Below, piece by piece: positions 5,565 through 6,085 of a DNA stretch of 6,085 nt. The stretch lies in NCBI GenBank assembly GCA_021779275.1, contig JAJYAX010000106.1, positions 1-6,085 of the forward strand. The letters run 5' to 3'. Each line of letters begins with the position of its first letter. The stretch's first letter is position 1. The translations under genes were made by a program, and so were the position numbers. Source of the DNA: Deltaproteobacteria bacterium. Its GTDB lineage: Bacteria; Desulfobacterota; Desulfobulbia; Desulfobulbales; Desulfocapsaceae. The notes beneath the pieces were generated by a model. It ran no database searches. It was not told where the DNA came from and was given only the letters and a program-made list of their open reading frames with translations.

Positions 5565-5676
5565 TTCTCGTCGAGAGGCAAAATTTTTTTGGCGCCATTT
5601 GACTCTGTGTTTGATACCATGTTTAATAAAACAATGTGATGCAGTGATCCTCTCTTTTATCCTTGAGGGTCGGAAA

Positions 5677-5793
5677 ATGGACGGGAATCACTCCCCTGAC
5701 GATATCTCTTGGTTGACGGACCGGCATGGCATGGTCCGGATAGAGTGGTTTGAAAAATCCGGTTATATTTATGACGAACATACCGACATATAA
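5677..5793 (+). CDS. Small hypothetical 38-residue protein overlapping the PAS gene
   Basis: The frame starts with ATG at 5677, preceded by GAGGG (5665-5669) with 7 nt spacing, and ends at TAA 5791-5793. The frame stays open upstream into the end of the transporter gene, but this ATG is the one with a ribosome-binding site. The product starts MDGNHSPDDISWLTDRHGM and is acidic, with two Trp and no membrane segment or known motif. It overlaps the first 23 bp of the PAS gene in another frame. The PAS gene has no Shine-Dalgarno of its own, so this frame may act as a leader that couples translation. It could also be a chance frame. I recognise no family. Confidence 0.45.
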   Translation: MDGNHSPDDISWLTDRHGMVRIEWFEKSGYIYDEHTDI

Positions 5794-6085
5794 AGAATTA
5801 CTGAAAAAAACCCAGGACCTGGAGCGGGAAAATGCGATATTGGCGGGGCACCGGCGGAAGCTGAAGGTGATTTCCGAGAATTCATATGATTGGGAATATT
5901 GGATAAGTCCTGAACGAAAATTTAATTTTATCTCACCGTCGTGTGAGAGAATTACCGGCTACGGAGCGGAGGAATTCGAGGCGGATCCTTCCCTGTTTGT
6001 CTCCATCACCCGGGAGAGTGAAAGAAAACAGATTGCCAGGCATCTCGAAGAAGAATTCCAGATGACCGAGGTCTGTCATCTGGAA
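5771..6085 (+). CDS. PAS-domain sensor protein, N-terminal part (3' truncated)
   Basis: The gene runs off the right edge in an open frame of 105 codons. Residues 7-32 (from YKELLKKTQDLERENAIL) form a coiled-coil-like helix. A PAS domain begins near 33, with ISENSYDWEYW (34-44), then FNFISPSCERITGY (51-64), EEFEADPSLF and VSITRESERKQIARHL. This is the common 'W-x-x-D/S-P..F-x-F-I-S-P-S-x-E-x-x-T-G-Y' pattern of sensory PAS folds. The signal-output part is outside the window: a histidine kinase, a GGDEF/EAL protein or a sigma-54 activator are all possible. No membrane segment precedes the PAS domain, so sensing should be cytoplasmic. An in-frame TAG at 5741 limits the start to TTG 5750 or ATG 5771. 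ATG is preferred, though no Shine-Dalgarno precedes it. It overlaps the small upstream frame by 23 bp. Confidence 0.85.
   Translation, partial: MTNIPTYKELLKKTQDLERENAILAGHRRKLKVISENSYDWEYWISPERKFNFISPSCERITGYGAEEFEADPSLFVSITRESERKQIARHLEEEFQMTEVCHLE

Noticed and set aside
5566..5600. Possible terminator after the cation transporter (TCTC-GTC-GAGA, then a T-run and GGCGCC)
   Set aside because: The stem before the T-run is only about 4 bp and is separated from it by GGCAAAA, too weak to call.
1..6085. Search for a defence system, mobile element, CRISPR array or secondary-metabolite cluster
   Set aside because: No transposase, integrase, nuclease, toxin, reverse transcriptase, direct-repeat array or biosynthetic gene is visible, and base and codon use look uniform by eye.

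Overview
The window looks like chromosomal DNA from a moderately GC-rich Gram-negative bacterium. A strict or facultative anaerobe of the Desulfobacterota (deltaproteobacterial) type fits best. This is inferred from three things: a small Desulfovibrio-type single-cluster ferredoxin, a DsrE-like sulfur-relay protein, and a cytoplasmic PAS sensor starting at the right edge. There are also two proteins with Sec-type signal sequences. No taxonomic search was possible. I see no rRNA, tRNA, CRISPR array, transposase, integrase or phage gene, and I read the window as ordinary housekeeping and stress genes in short transcription units.

Left part (1-1730): the last 34 codons of an unidentified coiled-coil-ended protein are followed by a secreted glycoside hydrolase family 18 enzyme on the + strand. 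A COG2945-type alpha/beta hydrolase on the - strand converges on it. Their stop codons are about 40 bp apart, at the two edges of one GC-rich hairpin.

Middle (1730-4220): a divergent intergenic region carries a plausible promoter in each direction, plus a 10-bp perfect palindrome at the expected transcription start of the hydrolase gene. Two small + strand genes follow: an unrecognised 137-residue protein and a DsrE-family protein with a CxxC. Next comes a 285-bp gap with a perfect 10-bp inverted repeat. A predicted exported MsrA-MsrB fusion (methionine sulfoxide reductase) ends this part.

Right part (4220-6085): the ferredoxin gene on the - strand has a good promoter candidate and a good intrinsic terminator. 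It is divergent from a cation diffusion facilitator whose transport-site residues read Asn-Asp-Asp-Asp, a pattern associated with Mn(II) exporters. A 38-codon reading frame with its own Shine-Dalgarno then overlaps the start of a PAS-domain gene cut by the window edge.

Possible shared themes are redox and sulfur stress (MsrAB, DsrE-like protein, ferredoxin) and metal homeostasis (the transporter), but strand changes and gaps argue against one operon. I did not find convincing evidence of a new biological system. The most checkable oddities are the start codon and metal signature of the transporter, the cysteine-poor zinc-less MsrB domain, and the overlapping small frame before the PAS gene.
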